NCBI GenBank assembly: GCA_012934845.2
Contig: WNNJ02003664.1
Location: 310,001 to 374,000, forward strand
Length of the DNA stretch: 64,000 bases
Reading direction: 5' to 3'
DNA from: Pomphorhynchus laevis
Taxonomy: Eukaryota > Acanthocephala > Palaeacanthocephala > Echinorhynchida > Pomphorhynchidae
The notes under the pieces were generated by a model, which had not been told where the DNA came from, searched no databases, and saw only the letters and a list, made by a program, of their open reading frames with translations. Both the position numbers and the translations under genes were made by a program. Of this stretch, positions 1 through 10,879 are shown in pieces. Positions within the stretch are counted from its first letter, which is position 1. Every line of letters starts with the position of its first letter.

Positions 1-289
1 TTGACTTGTTATTTCTATCACGGTTGTTTCTTTAGTTTTGATATTGTTGACTGAAACAAATTAATTAAATCAGCTAAATGAGTCTAAGTATTTAATATAA
101 TTGTAAAATAAACAAAACATAATAATGCTAAATCAAAATTTAATAATTAAATAATAAAATTAATAATTGTTTTTAGATTTTCTATAATTTATATCGAGTT
201 AAAATAAAAAATTGAAATTTAAAAAGTCATTTTTATGAATTGACTAATAAAAAACAGACGTTTATCAGAATAAGAATTAGAGGTCATCA

Positions 290-356
290 GGAGGAACTGC
301 TATGCTATCAGGTTTCGGCCCCTAACTCCTCTACCCAACATAGCAGCGGGGCCAAA
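290..356 (-). other. Potential H-type pseudoknot in Penelope 3' region
   Basis: Two interlocked helices can be drawn: CTGCTATG (297-304) with CATAGCAG (339-346), 8 bp, and GGCCCC (317-322) with GGGGCC (348-353), 6 bp. The strands alternate (1,2,1',2'), which defines a pseudoknot on either strand. On the element's sense strand the order resembles P1/P2 of HDV-like ribozymes, but I see no good P3 hairpin. The related piece at 63,564-63,630 keeps one arm of each helix but not the full pairing. The pairing is seen; function is not shown. Confidence 0.45.
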
Positions 357-435
357 TACATGCTAATGATGTATTTCCTATGAAATAACTATCTAGTATC
401 TTATTCTAATACAAAGTATATTATTTATTATCCAT

Positions 436-1107
436 TCATAAAAATTTGCCACTTAAGAGTTTAAATTTATTCTTTATATTATTGTGTTGATTTATATATT
501 TTACTATTTTCTGCTTGATGTTATTTTTATAGTAACCTAGTTTAAAATATGCATCTATTAAATTATTTAAATGATTTTGAAGAAAGCCAATATCATTACA
601 TATTGTTGCAATTCTTAAAATTTCATTATTTAATGTATTATATTTTATATTATATGGTATGCATGAATGCTCATGCAAAAATATGTTTCTTGTAAATTTA
701 AATATGTCATCTTTACGATATAAATTAATAGTAGTTTTAGTTAATGTTAATTTAATGTTCATATCTAGATATACACCTTCTTTATCATTAATATTGGTTT
801 TGTTAAGAATAAGGCTTTCTGGATAAATGTGCTCACTAATTGAATAAAAATTATTAGAATTAAATACACATATATCATCAATGTATCGAAACATATATTT
901 CATATATTTATATTGTTTAGATTTAGTTTTTACACAGTTATGAACAAATTCATATTCTATAAAGCTTAAAAACAAGTCAGCTATAATTGGGCTACTATAA
1001 CCATCCATTGGAACACCTTTTACTTGTCTAAATATAGATGTGTCTACTTTTAAATAATTTTGATTTATCAAAATATTTAAGGATTCTATTAATTCAATTT
1101 TATCCAT
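436..1107 (-). pseudogene. Penelope-like RT, C-terminal segment with YIDD box
   Basis: The segment contains RT motif B, here QVKGVPMDGYSSPIIADL (Penelope elements usually have GxPMGGNxSPxIADL), followed by the catalytic motif C RYIDDI. A thumb-like, lysine/asparagine-rich tail ends at a stop with no further nuclease domain, as expected when GIY-YIG has moved to the N-terminus. The C-terminal half is almost identical in protein sequence to the copy at 48,359-48,832, so the two copies are closely related. The length from motif A to the stop fits Penelope RTs. Confidence 0.82.
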
Positions 1108-1139
1108 ATATTTATATTTACTTGATGGTTTAATTCTTG

Positions 1140-1421
1140 TTAGATAGGCGTTATAATTATTATAACATATATATGTATATCTTTGCTGAATATAAGATTA
1201 ATTAATTTTTCCAATGTATCTTTAATATTTGCTAAATCTAGATTTGTATAAAGCGTACTAAAATCGTATGTATTTATATTTTGAAAATTTATTCCTTTTG
1301 TCTGTTCTACAAATTGTTTTGTAGAATTAATACTGAAATAGTGTTTTATACCAGTATTAATTTCGATTACCTTGCAGTATTTTTTAAAGTGTGCTTTTAT
1401 TACTTTAAGTATTTTATTCAT
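1140..1421 (-). pseudogene. Penelope-like RT, central segment
   Basis: This piece carries the RT motif A region: INTYDFSTLYTNL matches the FD-x-x-SLYTNIP signature shared by Penelope RTs and telomerases. Codons just upstream on the minus strand (about 1,510-1,425) still read as YWNPKLHKYPVKPRFI, the fingers motif that normally precedes motif A. The segment is therefore continuous with the GIY-YIG-bearing frame apart from a break. It lies between the N-terminal nuclease segment and the C-terminal segment with the catalytic YIDD box. Confidence 0.78.
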
Positions 1422-1477
1422 ATAGACAGAAAGTGGTTTTAATGTACATTTAAACGCACTACATATGAACCTAGGTT

Positions 1478-3090
1478 TTACTGGATATTTATGTAATTTT
1501 GGATTCCAATATAATATAGGTGTAGTTTTTTTTTATCTAATTCAACCTTTATACCCTTTTTATCAATTATAGAACAATGACTTGTAATAATTGTTTCTAA
1601 ACTTAACTCACTACATTCATATGTTGGATTTACATTTAAATCATAAGAATTAACCTCTTTCACTAGTATATCATAATAAAGCTTTTTGCATATGAAGACA
1701 AAGTTATTACTAGCTTTATCAATAGTTGTTATTATATATTTATCCTTTAATTTAGTAAGTTCTTTATACATATCTTTATTAATTTTATCTTTTCTTTTAT
1801 AATTGTTTGTTATTTTCATTTTATTTTTAATTTTATCAAATATATAATCTTTCCAAATTTTTATCTTAGATATATTCGAGCTTTCACTATTAATCAGCTT
1901 ACTAAAGTAATCATTTAAGTTATTATATAACGAACTGTAAATTTTATTTTTGTCGTTGTTGTTATTTAATCTATATTTATACCCTTTTGATAGCAGCTTT
2001 CTTAATTCACAATTTTCAATTAATTCTAGATTATGGGTACATATATGTTCATTTATTTTATCAAAACTAATACTTTTACAATTGCATTCTGTTTCCATTA
2101 TGTTTCTAATATTATCGTTACATATTGATTTTAATTCTTTATTATAATTACAAATTTTTCGTCCTAATGGTGGTAGGAGTTTATACCTTATTTTAGGAAT
2201 ATATTTACTTAAATCTGACCATATTATTTCTTTACTTTTAGAATTATTTAAAAGTCCGGCTATATTTATGTTATCTATACATTTATTAATGAAGTTTATG
2301 CTTAATGTATATTTTCTATTGTTATTATTAACATTTATTGTACGATTATAGTATTTTGTATTACAATAACTGTCTATTATACAACTTAGCCTATCATAGT
2401 CGTTAATTAATTTTTGATTTATTGAACATATGATATCTTTAGAAAAACTTCTTATATTTACATAAAGATCTTTTAGCTTATTATCACTTAAAAGTTGTTT
2501 TAATATTTCTAATTGTTCATTTATATACATATCTTTTTTAATATTTTTAACTCTATTTTTCCTATTCCTTTTATCACCATGACTTCTTGGTTTGCGTTTA
2601 ACCGGATTATTATAATAGAGTTGTTTATTATGTATTATACTACTTCTGTCAATTCCTTGTACCACGTCATTCAATCCTAATGGGTACATGAAATTAAGCG
2701 TTTTAACCCAAAAATCCTCTTTTTCTAATAGTTTTTGATTTAATATTGAAATGTTTTCTTCGATAATATGTTCTAAAATAAATAATTTACAGTTTTTAAT
2801 ATCATGTCCTATTAATCTCATATGTTTATGAAATATAGTTTGACTATTATGCTGTATATTATATGTGTGTTGCCTAAACCTAGTTTTTAACATTTGATAT
2901 GTTTTTCCTATATATTGCAATCCACATGTACATTGTATTAGATACACTACACCTGCGGTATTGCAGTTACAATTATTATTAATATTTAATGAAAAACATT
3001 TGTTTGTCGTATTACTTACAATACAATTATTATTATTTATAACATCACAAACTTTACAATTTTTTCTGTTACATTTGAAAGATCTAAAAT
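1478..3090 (-). pseudogene. GIY-YIG endonuclease + start of RT (Penelope-like)
   Basis: The open frame runs upstream of the first plausible GTG codon at 2,947 to near 3,100. It begins with a Cys-rich segment (CNRKNCKVC, later CNC and CTCG), the kind of putative zinc motif seen beside Penelope GIY-YIG domains. The nuclease core follows: VYLIQC, then GLQYIGKT, R and H residues (TRFRQHTYNI), and a conserved glutamate region (KLLEKEDFWV). After it come basic clusters (KRKPRSHGDKRNRKNR) that could serve nuclear import, and a linker of about 250 residues. The RT N-terminus is recognisable by TIDKASNNFVFICKKLY, close to the TDKGNCVV-type motif of Penelope RTs. GIY-YIG nucleases nick DNA; here the nick would prime target-primed reverse transcription. 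Domain identity is seen in the sequence; activity is inferred. Confidence 0.8.
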
Positions 3091-3108
3091 TAAAATCATT
3101 AGTACTTA

Positions 3109-3138
3109 CATGTTTAGTACATTAGTACTAAACATGTT
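3109..3138. repeat. 30-bp palindrome at Penelope/LINE junction
   Basis: The sequence is a perfect 13-bp inverted repeat (acatgtttagtac / gtactaaacatgt) around a 4-nt spacer. It sits where Penelope coding sequence gives way to the 3' flank of the family E LINE, so it may be a junction product of the insertion rather than a regulatory element. Confidence 0.7.
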
Positions 3139-3139
3139 T

Positions 3140-4298
3140 TGTGATTCGGGATTATTGCCTATTATTATTTTTGTCTTTTCATCAAAGACAAAAATTAGCG
3201 ATCATCTCTTTGCATTACTAAAAGCAAGAGATTGCAAAGAGTAGTATTCTCTACAAAATGTGGTCGTAGTAATAGCTTTATTATAGTTTTTTTACGATAA
3301 GATACAACTTTTTTTAATTTCATATAATGGTTGATTTGTACATTATTACCATCTCTCAATTTAATGCCACCATAAAACTAATATGCTGTTTTTTTGTACA
3401 GTTATTTGCTGAATTCGTTTATAAAGTGAATTCTTTGTTCTAAGGGTCTATTTCTTAAGTAGAATACCAATCCCGCTCCACAAAATGTTTTTGCTATATT
3501 TAAGCATTCATTGATGCATTTAATTTGTAGGCACCTATTGTCAATTAAAAACCTTTTATGAAAATTTTTCTAGCAAGTACCAAGTCTTTTTTATAGGCAC
3601 GATTTGGAGTGAAATGACTTCCTAATATTCTTGACAGTTTTTCTGCTTTGCAACCTATTAAGTTATCATCTAACACTCTCTTCGCGTTTCTTAGTTTATA
3701 GGGGATATATTTAGTTTTTGCTGGATTGAGTTGCAGTCCAATTTATTGGGCTTGTCGTTGTATTATTCGAATGGTTGTTGTATGTAAGCGTTTAGCATTT
3801 TATTATCTATGGTCCATCTATTGAATATTAAAGTTATATCATCTGCAAAGATAACAATCCATTCTGTCGTTTCGTAAATTTTCGAAGATCAAGAGTTGCT
3901 ATTATAAATAATATCGGCGACAACCGAGAGACTTGTGGTACTCCTTTTATAATTGCTCTATTTTTGCTTTCTAGTCCGTCAATTTTTGCTGATCATGAAT
4001 GGATTGCCCAAAATGTCCGTACAATTAAGCTGTTGGGGATTTTAATTTCTTTCATCTTGTTGAATATTGCTTCATGATTAACCGTGTCGAATGCTGTTTT
4101 GAAGTTCAAAATATAAAGAATTTTCGAGATGTGATTTTTTGTTAGACACTGTTGAATGTAGTTAACAGCAATTGTAGAACTTATGCCTTTCTGGAACCCA
4201 AAGTTGTTGTATGGTGGTATTTTGTTATAATCCAAAAAGCTTGAAATTTTTCTTGCAGTTGCTCGTTCCTATATCATGGTTATGCTATTAGATATTGT
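3140..4298 (-). mobile_element. LINE family E, 3' half (RT)
   Basis: Minus-strand translation shows non-LTR RT motifs: FGFQKGISST (near 4,190) and ILYILNFKTAFDTVNHE (near 4,090; motif A, normally LDFKKAFDTV), then IVIFADDITL (near 3,850; catalytic ADD box). The frame is broken by several stops. The 5' edge at 4,288-4,298 is the target duplication of the family C insertion. Minus-strand codons continue across the insert from RPITISN (near 8,075) to SITMI (near 4,275), a conserved LINE RT motif. The 5' half is at 8,056-10,870. Confidence 0.82.
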
Positions 4299-4581
4299 AT
4301 TTTTTCAAGTAAAAACATAGAAAAACTTGATCAGATTTCGTCTAATTAAAACGATATTTCTAGGAATAAAGGTATTTTTAAAAATCAAGTGAACAACGAC
4401 AAGGTTAGTACTGTTTGTTCGTCTATTACTGTTAAGGAGATTGTTCCTCCTGTCAAGAAACTGGCAAATTTGGCCATTATAACAGCGACGAAACAGTTGA
4501 AAAAAACACTTACTGTTTCGAACGTTTCTAAGAGATTTTGCTCTAAAATACTCAGAAAGAATTATTTTTAGCAATGTCAAA

Positions 4582-5395
4582 TTGTTCGACAACTCGATTA
4601 GAATTTCTTTTTCATCACCGGATCTATTACAAGAATACAGTAAGTTTTTCCAAGAAAAATTCTTTAAAATTGGAACTATTTTAATCAAGCCTATAATGAC
4701 TATACTCAAGATTTCTAAGTTCCTATTGCAATTGGAGCTTGAAGACCTGAATTCACTTCAGAAAAAGTTCAAATTAACTAATCTTCGACAATTAAAGGGG
4801 AAGGAAGGGACAGATCTCCCAATAGTGTTCCGCTCTGTGGAACTCAACCAAGCTGAAATTCTTTCTGAGTAGTACCAACTCGTTTCTCGGATATAATCTA
4901 GTCTTCCTTCTGGTGGAACAGGATGATCTGACATTCCCGCACTGCTCCGCTTGCCACAAGTGGGGGTACTGGAAATCTTAATGAAGCTTAACCACCCACT
5001 GTGGGGTCTGCAGAAAGGAGTTTTGTCCGAGTTTGTCTGAAGGAAATAAATGCACTGCGCCTGCAGTGTGCTCTAACTGTCATGGCTTGCACTCAGCGTG
5101 GTCTAGGCGCTGTGCTGCTTTTAAATCCTACAAGAGCCGTTTAGTTGGGTCGCGACCTAAATCTTTTTCTGTCGCCCTCAAGACGAATAACGAAGATTCC
5201 AGAATGTCTGATGCTGAAATTTTAAAGGTCATAAATTTTAAAAATTCTGAAGCAATCGCGTCTATGCAGAATTTGCTGCAGAACTTCGTATCGGCCTTTA
5301 TGTGCACGTCTCTAATGCCGGCTGCTACGATTTTGAACCAATCTAAGAAAAGAGGAGCATCTGTGCCGAAAGTCTTACCTCTTAAAGGTGGGTAG
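4582..5395 (+). pseudogene. Family C ORF1 (zinc-knuckle nucleic-acid-binding protein)
   Basis: ORF1 is in pieces. 4,582-4,872 encodes an RRM-like N-terminal region that contains the phrase NSIRISFSSPDLLQEY. 5,033-5,395 carries cysteine knuckles (CTAPAVCSNCHGLH, then RRCAAFK). Codons between them (about 4,930-5,030) contain further cysteines and histidines in another frame. Jockey/I-type ORF1 proteins bind element RNA through CCHC knuckles, and the C-x2-C-x-G-x-H-x-A-W-x3-C spacing here matches that class. The ORF is broken by frameshifts. Confidence 0.65.
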
Positions 5396-5538
5396 ACTCC
5401 TAAAAAAGAACAACTCCCGGGGAAACAAAGATATTGCACAAGGTGCTCCGACCCCCGATGGGGCTAGTGGCAAGGGGTTAACCCCCCTGCACCTAGCTCT
5501 GTCTAGGCTGGTGGCTCCCGTCCAACTGATCCGCCACA

Positions 5539-6393
5539 ATGGTGAGTAAACCCGAGCCTTTTTCACTAAATATTCTTCAGTGGAATTCGGGAGGTGCTTC
5601 TGCCCTTAGACTTTTATCTGGTAGAGACGCAGATGTTACAGTCTTTCAGGAGACGCGGTCTATCCGTCTCCCACAGGACTTTACTCGATTTATCCCTAAG
5701 CACATATATTCCCACTATACTCCGTATATAACCCCACCTCACTCCTGTTCTTCTCAACAACTCTTGACCTTAGTTAAGTGCTCCTTAAGATCTTCCCTTT
5801 TGCTAAATTACTCTTCTCCAGCCCTGTCTTGTCTAGTAGTTTCATTCGTTAAGAATGGTAAACGCCTCAGTCTAGCCAAAGTCTACATTCGTCCAGGGGA
5901 GATTCACAAGAACCGTGACCTCCTGGATGGGATTATAGACGGCGGCTATGACATGGTACTAGGTGACTTCAACGACAGAACTGGTCGTTGGATTAATGCA
6001 GCATTCCACAGAGCCAGAAACGGATATCTTATTCACAAACCACCGTCACCCACCTTTCATTCCACATCAACGAATTCACTCCTCGACTTATTACTGCTAC
6101 ATGAGAGGTGGTTGTTAAAACCCTTCTGCAAGGAGCACTCGCGACAACATCTGTCCACCTCTCATGATCTAATTTGTTGGCGGATAGAAGAGGATACGCT
6201 GCTTCGTAGAAGATTCCACTTTGACCCGATCAGAGTGGCTTTATTCCAGGCAGTTATTCAACGCTTCCCCCGAATTGGTAATGAGAGTTTAACCGAATTT
6301 AATTCCTATCTCTCTTCGCAAGCTACCAGATTCTTTCGACTACCTATAAAGGTCGCATTGTCAATCCCACTTCTACAAAACTCAAAGTTCTAG
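5539..6393 (+). pseudogene. Family C ORF2 endonuclease domain
   Basis: This is an apurinic-like endonuclease of 284 codons. Visible motifs are LNILQWNSGG (N-terminal N), TVFQETR (catalytic E), MVLGDFNDRTGRW (D/N) and STSHDLICW (terminal SDH-like, here SHD). The frame is lost near 6,390 but continues in another frame with RFQLSKDKASIARLK and FWKVFKKEKF, the usual linker before RT. The protein would nick the target for reverse transcription. It is not intact as a single ORF2. Confidence 0.8.
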
Positions 6394-6759
6394 CCAAATT
6401 ACTAAACCTCCCTAATCACTCTGCTTCCGCCAGACAAACTCTCTCGACTGAATACTGGAGCACTAGGTATAGGTTCCAGTTGAGTAAGGATAAGGCGAGT
6501 ATTGCCCGTCTTAAGCCGGCTCAGTCTTCCTTTTGGAAGGTATTCAAGAAGGAGAAGTTTGTAAGTTCGCCGCAACAAATCCCGCTCTGGGGGGACTTCA
6601 GGAGTAGAGACTTATCTGTACCAGATATTCTTAACGCCTAGGGGCATCTTCCGGGCACCTCCAAATCCGTCGCTCTACTCTCTTCCCGAGTCTGTCAGCT
6701 TTTGACAGCCGATCAAAGAAGGGAGGTGGCCGTCACAATGCTATTACCCACCCCATCCG

Positions 6760-7909
6760 ATGTGGCCGGAATCAATGTTAGTAAAAGGATTTTTTTACCA
6801 CAAAAACTATCCGGTCTTTTGTCCTAAAGACCTGCGGCCCATTTCGATTCAAAATTCCCTCGTCTCGATCGACGAAAAAGCGCTTGAGAGTAGATTCCGT
6901 GATCATCTAAGTAGGCGAAATTTAATCCCACCTGGTTTCCATGGGTTCGTCAAAGGTCACTCGGTCCATTCAGCAGTTGGTGAAGTGCATCGGTTTTGTC
7001 AGGAGAATAATCATCAGCTTGCTGTGGCTGTTTTACTTGATTTTTCCGCTGCATTTGACCGCATCTCCATTCCCTTTGTTATCTCTTCTCTCAGGTCCCT
7101 TGGGTTGCCTGTGAGAATTGTTAACAGGGTGGAGATATTGCTGTATACCAAGCGATTTTATTATGATGATGACCCTGGTGCGCGTCAGTTCGACCCTATT
7201 ACGGGTGTGCCTCAAGGTTCCCCTCTCTCCTATCCTATATCTTGCTGCCTTCATTAATCTATTCAAAATATTTAAACGTGATCAACGTCTAGTGGTGTAT
7301 GCTGATGACACCACAGCCCTGTTCTCTGGACGCAGGTGTAAGGACGTTGTCTTTGACATCAGCCGCTTCTTTTTAAGATTAAAAGACCAGTTGCCCATGT
7401 CAAATTTTGTTCTGAACTCCGCCCAATCGCAGGTGGTTGTCTTTCATGGCTCTCCTACGACGAAGCAAAAACTTAAGAGACTAGTACTCTCTGCGCTCTC
7501 CTCCATATTTGCCTCTGAACTACTCCCTACCCTCACAAGTCGAGTAAAATACCTGGGGTTCACCGTTTCGGTGAACAGGTCGGCGAAAGCTGACCTGGAT
7601 AGACTTAAACGTATCCTGAAGAGAGCTAGATGGGCTCTGAAACAAGCCCAGCATCTGTCGTTGAATAAAAGAAACCCAGGTGCGCCTTTGGGGCACCTGG
7701 GCTATCTCGGGATTAGTCTTCTTCTCAAGAGGACGTCCCCCAGAGCAAAGACTAAGGTTACTGAAACTCCTCGTCTCCCGTTTACCCAGCATCGTCCGCA
7801 CCGATTGGATTCTTCGAATGGGGTGAAAGACCCCGGGTGGTTCAATCGTAAAACGGCGTGTTGGATCGGTTGGGGCGCTCAGATCCCCATGGATTTGAGG
7901 CCGGATTAA
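6760..7909 (+). pseudogene. Family C ORF2 reverse transcriptase
   Basis: RT motifs in order: KDLRPISIQNSL, HGFVKGHSVHSAVGEV, VLLDFSAAFDRI (motif A), GVPQGSPLS (motif B), LVVYADDTTALFSG (catalytic YADD intact) and SRVKYLGFTVS (motif E region). The frame shifts once near 7,225, between motifs B and C, and the C-terminus after about 7,660 is out of frame. The 5' truncated copy at 33,513-34,597 preserves the same residues and reads in one frame across the 7,225 shift, showing which frame is ancestral. Confidence 0.85.
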
Positions 7910-8658
7910 AGGAAGACTTCTACGAAGATTCAAGAAACTGATCATTTCATTCTACTGACCTATTTATTCTTTGAATTGATTTATCTTGTTTATTTCGTAA
8001 TAAACCAGTAAATACTAATAAACCTCGTTTATTTAGTAATAAATGACCTATTTATTTAGATATTGTGATGGGCCTTATGTTCTTATGTCCATTAATTTTC
8101 GCCGCTTTAGGAAGTATAATAATTTTCCTTGAACCTACTTCTTTCCTAATTGTACAAGCACTTAGCATTATTATATCCACAACGAGTTTTCTGTTTTGTC
8201 CATTGATAAGTTTGATAGCTGCTGCAAGCTTAGAAATATAATTTGTTTAAGTTTTTGTAATGCATGATTTTATTAAATGTTGTGGTTGAATATCACTGCT
8301 TTCTCCTAGGTCTTCCTCCATTGCGGTGATCCAATCTGGAATTTTGTTTTGAACATGACTCGAGTTCTTTGCATTGTTTCTTGACTACAACTTCTCCTTC
8401 CCTCTTAATCCTTGGCCTTTGAATACCAATCACTAAATCTGTCGTTCGTAATTGTTTTCCGTTATTGCTTTGTTTCGTTCTTCAATTTAGTTATTTTTAT
8501 TTCTAAAGATAGTGATTCGATTGTTGATTCTAATTTGTCAATTTCTTCTTTAATCCTATTGTATTTTGCTTGCCAGAGACTTCTCTTCAGTTGGAATATT
8601 TTGTTCGTGTATTTAGGATATATTGAAACTTGTTTATAAGAGAGATTGCTGGCATCTC

Positions 8659-9039
8659 TTATCGTATTCGATAGAAATGATATATTTTTTTCCATATCAT
8701 AGAGTATATTTTTAGTTCATTAATTTTATCTTCAATTGTCTTGTTAAATGATATGATCTCTTCTGATTTTGGTGCGAATTTTTCTTTGTATATCTTTTGA
8801 CTTGTCCAACCCCATAGAACCACCATATGCCCACAGTCATGTAAGCCAAGGTAAATGTTGCTTCTCCATATTATTTTCGCCTGTTTGTTTGTTAACGAAC
8901 AGGCGATCGTTTTTGTTGTTAAAAATGTTGGTGCCGCTGGAATTTCAAGAATCATTTTCTTCTTTAGTATGTGATTTGTCCAATTTCCTTCATTGTCGTT
9001 GAAATCCCCGATTATCCAAGCAGGTTCTAAGTTTAGCAA
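8659..9039 (-). pseudogene. Family E endonuclease fragment
   Basis: The 126 codons include PAWIIGDFNDNEGNW, the metal-binding GDFN box of LINE endonucleases, then a region that ends in the HDCGHMVVLW segment where SDH is usual. The N-terminal endonuclease motifs are in poorly preserved sequence between about 9,700 and 9,040. The downstream frame (8,462-8,695) is a lysine-rich linker with coiled-coil character leading toward RT. Confidence 0.65.
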
Positions 9040-9739
9040 ATAGTTAAGACTTTTGGCAGTAATTTTCTTGGCTTTTTTAACTTTGTGAATGACGGTTTGA
9101 TGTAAATGTTTATTAGGAGATGCCTGGGATATCCTATATCCCAGGCATATATCCTATATGCCTATATGCATATATCCTATATGCCTAGGATATAGGTAGC
9201 TTTTGATGAATATGACCAATGCTCTTTCCTCTTTCACTTCATTACATATATAAATTAGATCTTTATTCTGAATAAACGAATTGATGAGTACAGTGTCATT
9301 ACAAGATCTTGCTTCTTGCTTCTAATATGTCTGGAAATAATCTATTGAACAGATGTCTCACATTTTTAATTGATATACAATTCCAACTTATAATGTTCAG
9401 GTCTCGATAGGTCTTATTATTCATTTCACGTAGTGTTTCGCTATGTTGGTAATTTCTTTGTTTGCTGCTTCTGCGTTATAAAGTGTTAATTTTTTTTTTG
9501 AAATTGGTCCTTTTGAAATTTTTATTGTTCGTTGTGGTTACCTTTTCTTCAGATGTTATTGTTTTCTTGCTGGAATAACTTATTACTATCATCCTCATCC
9601 ATGCTCGTTTCATTTTCCGTGTGGATTTGGATTTATTCTTCGTATGTTTTTGCATTATTCAAACTATTCTTTTTTCTATTATCTCCAGTTTGTTTGATAA
9701 TGTCTTTATTGTGTTGTTTAGATTCTCGATTGTCTTTTG

Positions 9740-10717
9740 TTATCCCTTAATAATTGTCTTTAAATCTTCTATAATTACCTCGTTTGGATTTGGATTATGA
9801 TCATACATTTTATTATCTTGAGAGTACCGGTTATTTAGGTCCGTGGGACGCTTGTTCACTGTTTCACTATACGAAGATGATTTGTTATTATTTATTCCAC
9901 AGCTCTTTTTGTACTCAATGAATGTGCTGCACTTATGGTTGAATGCTTTATGCGTACCTTTGCAATTAGCACATCTTAAATATTGTTTGTGCATTCAGCT
10001 GAACTGCGTTGTCCTGCACAATGCACACATATAGGCGTGCTCTCCGTACATATTGATGAAAAAATGGCCACCTTGTTGGCTATGGAAGCATTGCGGGTAG
10101 ATCCAATCTGATGAATTGTCATTGAAAAGAATAACTTTAACTTCTCGGCCACCTAAACCGTTCCGTTTCTCCGTGAATTTTTGCATATCTTCTTTGGATC
10201 CGCTTGTTATCACTTCTTTATCATCATATCCCATATCGCTGCATTTTCTGCTAATAATACAATTAAATTTGTTGTACAGATCTGTTATTTCACTGTATGA
10301 TACATATTTGGGAAGAATACGTTTTAGTATTGCATTTATTTTGAACGATTTATCGTTATTATAGTTCCCGTTAATGATGAGGCATTTTTGATATATAGTT
10401 CTTTAGCTTTATATTATACAAAAGCTATTTTCGTGAAGTAAACTTTACATTTTACATAATGAAAAGTAATATCATTAGTTTTGATTTTTTTATCCAAGCT
10501 AGGTGATGGTCTCGCCATTTTTAGTCGCTTCTAGGTTTTCGAATTTTATTGTAATTAGAAATCTCTCTTTTTTGTTATTTAAATAAACATGCGGTACAGA
10601 GTTAACTTTTTGTTGCATGTTTCCGTCTTCTTCTTGTCGTGCAAGTCCTGGTAATCTTCTGTTCTTGTTATTTGAATTGTTAATTATCCAATCTCCCGTA
10701 TCCTTGTCGATATCCAT
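9740..10717 (-). pseudogene. Family E ORF1 (zinc-knuckle protein)
   Basis: Three open pieces on the minus strand make up the ORF1 remnant. 10,717-10,499 is an N-terminal, charged segment. 10,234-9,995 contains EVKVILFNDNSSDWIY followed by a Cys/His-rich stretch (CFHSQQGGH, CALC). 9,994-9,740 has the best knuckle, RCANCKGTHKAFNHKCSTF. This C-x2-C-x-G-x-H-x4-H/C spacing is typical of Jockey/I ORF1 RNA-binding proteins. Confidence 0.65.
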
Positions 10718-10879
10718 TTCCTCTTTCTTGCTATTTGCAGCGTTGAATGCGCTGTTGCAGTAGCTATGCGGTACGAAACCAATTCGAGAGTAGTGAAAAA
10801 AATGATGATGAACGTAGTGAATAAAATGAAACTGGGCCTGTTGCCTTTTTCAATAACCTTATATAAGAATGCCAAACGA

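Larger units (their letters stand above)
150..3105 (-). mobile_element. Penelope-like retroelement with N-terminal GIY-YIG (Naiad-like)
   Basis: Read on the minus strand, the element gives in order: a cysteine-rich stretch with a CNRKNCKVC motif (near 3,080-3,050), a GIY-YIG nuclease core (GLQYIGKT, near 2,915), a lysine/arginine-rich linker (near 2,600), then reverse transcriptase motifs down to 436. In canonical Penelope elements the GIY-YIG domain follows the RT; the nuclease-first order is known from the Chlamys and Naiad groups. The RT frame is in three pieces, so this copy is not intact, with roughly two breaks. Downstream of the frame lies a 3' region of about 280 bp containing a potential pseudoknot. 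The low-coordinate end shares AT-rich sequence (gaattgactaata) with other pieces at 48,960-49,060 and 63,480-63,840. The upper limit is uncertain because it meets family E sequence at a palindrome. Confidence 0.82.
4299..8055 (+). mobile_element. LINE family C copy 1 (Jockey/I-like), near full length
   Basis: This plus-strand LINE has a zinc-knuckle ORF1 (about 4,390-5,395), an endonuclease (5,539-6,393) and an RT (6,760-7,909). It is flanked by an 11-bp direct repeat, TTAGATATTGT, at 4,288-4,298 and 8,056-8,066. The insert splits the RT gene of family E on the opposite strand at a conserved motif. The 3' end is A/T-rich with repeated taataaa-like words rather than a pure poly(A). Several frameshifts and stops interrupt both ORFs, so this copy is dead. 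The motif order EN then RT and ORF1 CCHC knuckles place it with the Jockey/I group. Confidence 0.85.
8056..10870 (-). mobile_element. LINE family E, 5' half (ORF1 + endonuclease)
   Basis: On the minus strand this holds a zinc-knuckle ORF1 (10,717 down to about 9,740) and an endonuclease region (about 9,740-8,660), ending at the family C insertion. The RT half lies beyond the insert at 3,140-4,298. Orientation, domain order and codon continuity across the 11-bp duplication support one original element. Many stops are present. The upstream limit near 10,870 abuts a Ty3/Gypsy fragment. Confidence 0.8.

Noticed and set aside
9120-9200. Repeated tatatcctatatgcc words suggesting a regulatory array
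   Set aside because: It is a short local duplication within decayed LINE E sequence, with no wider pattern.
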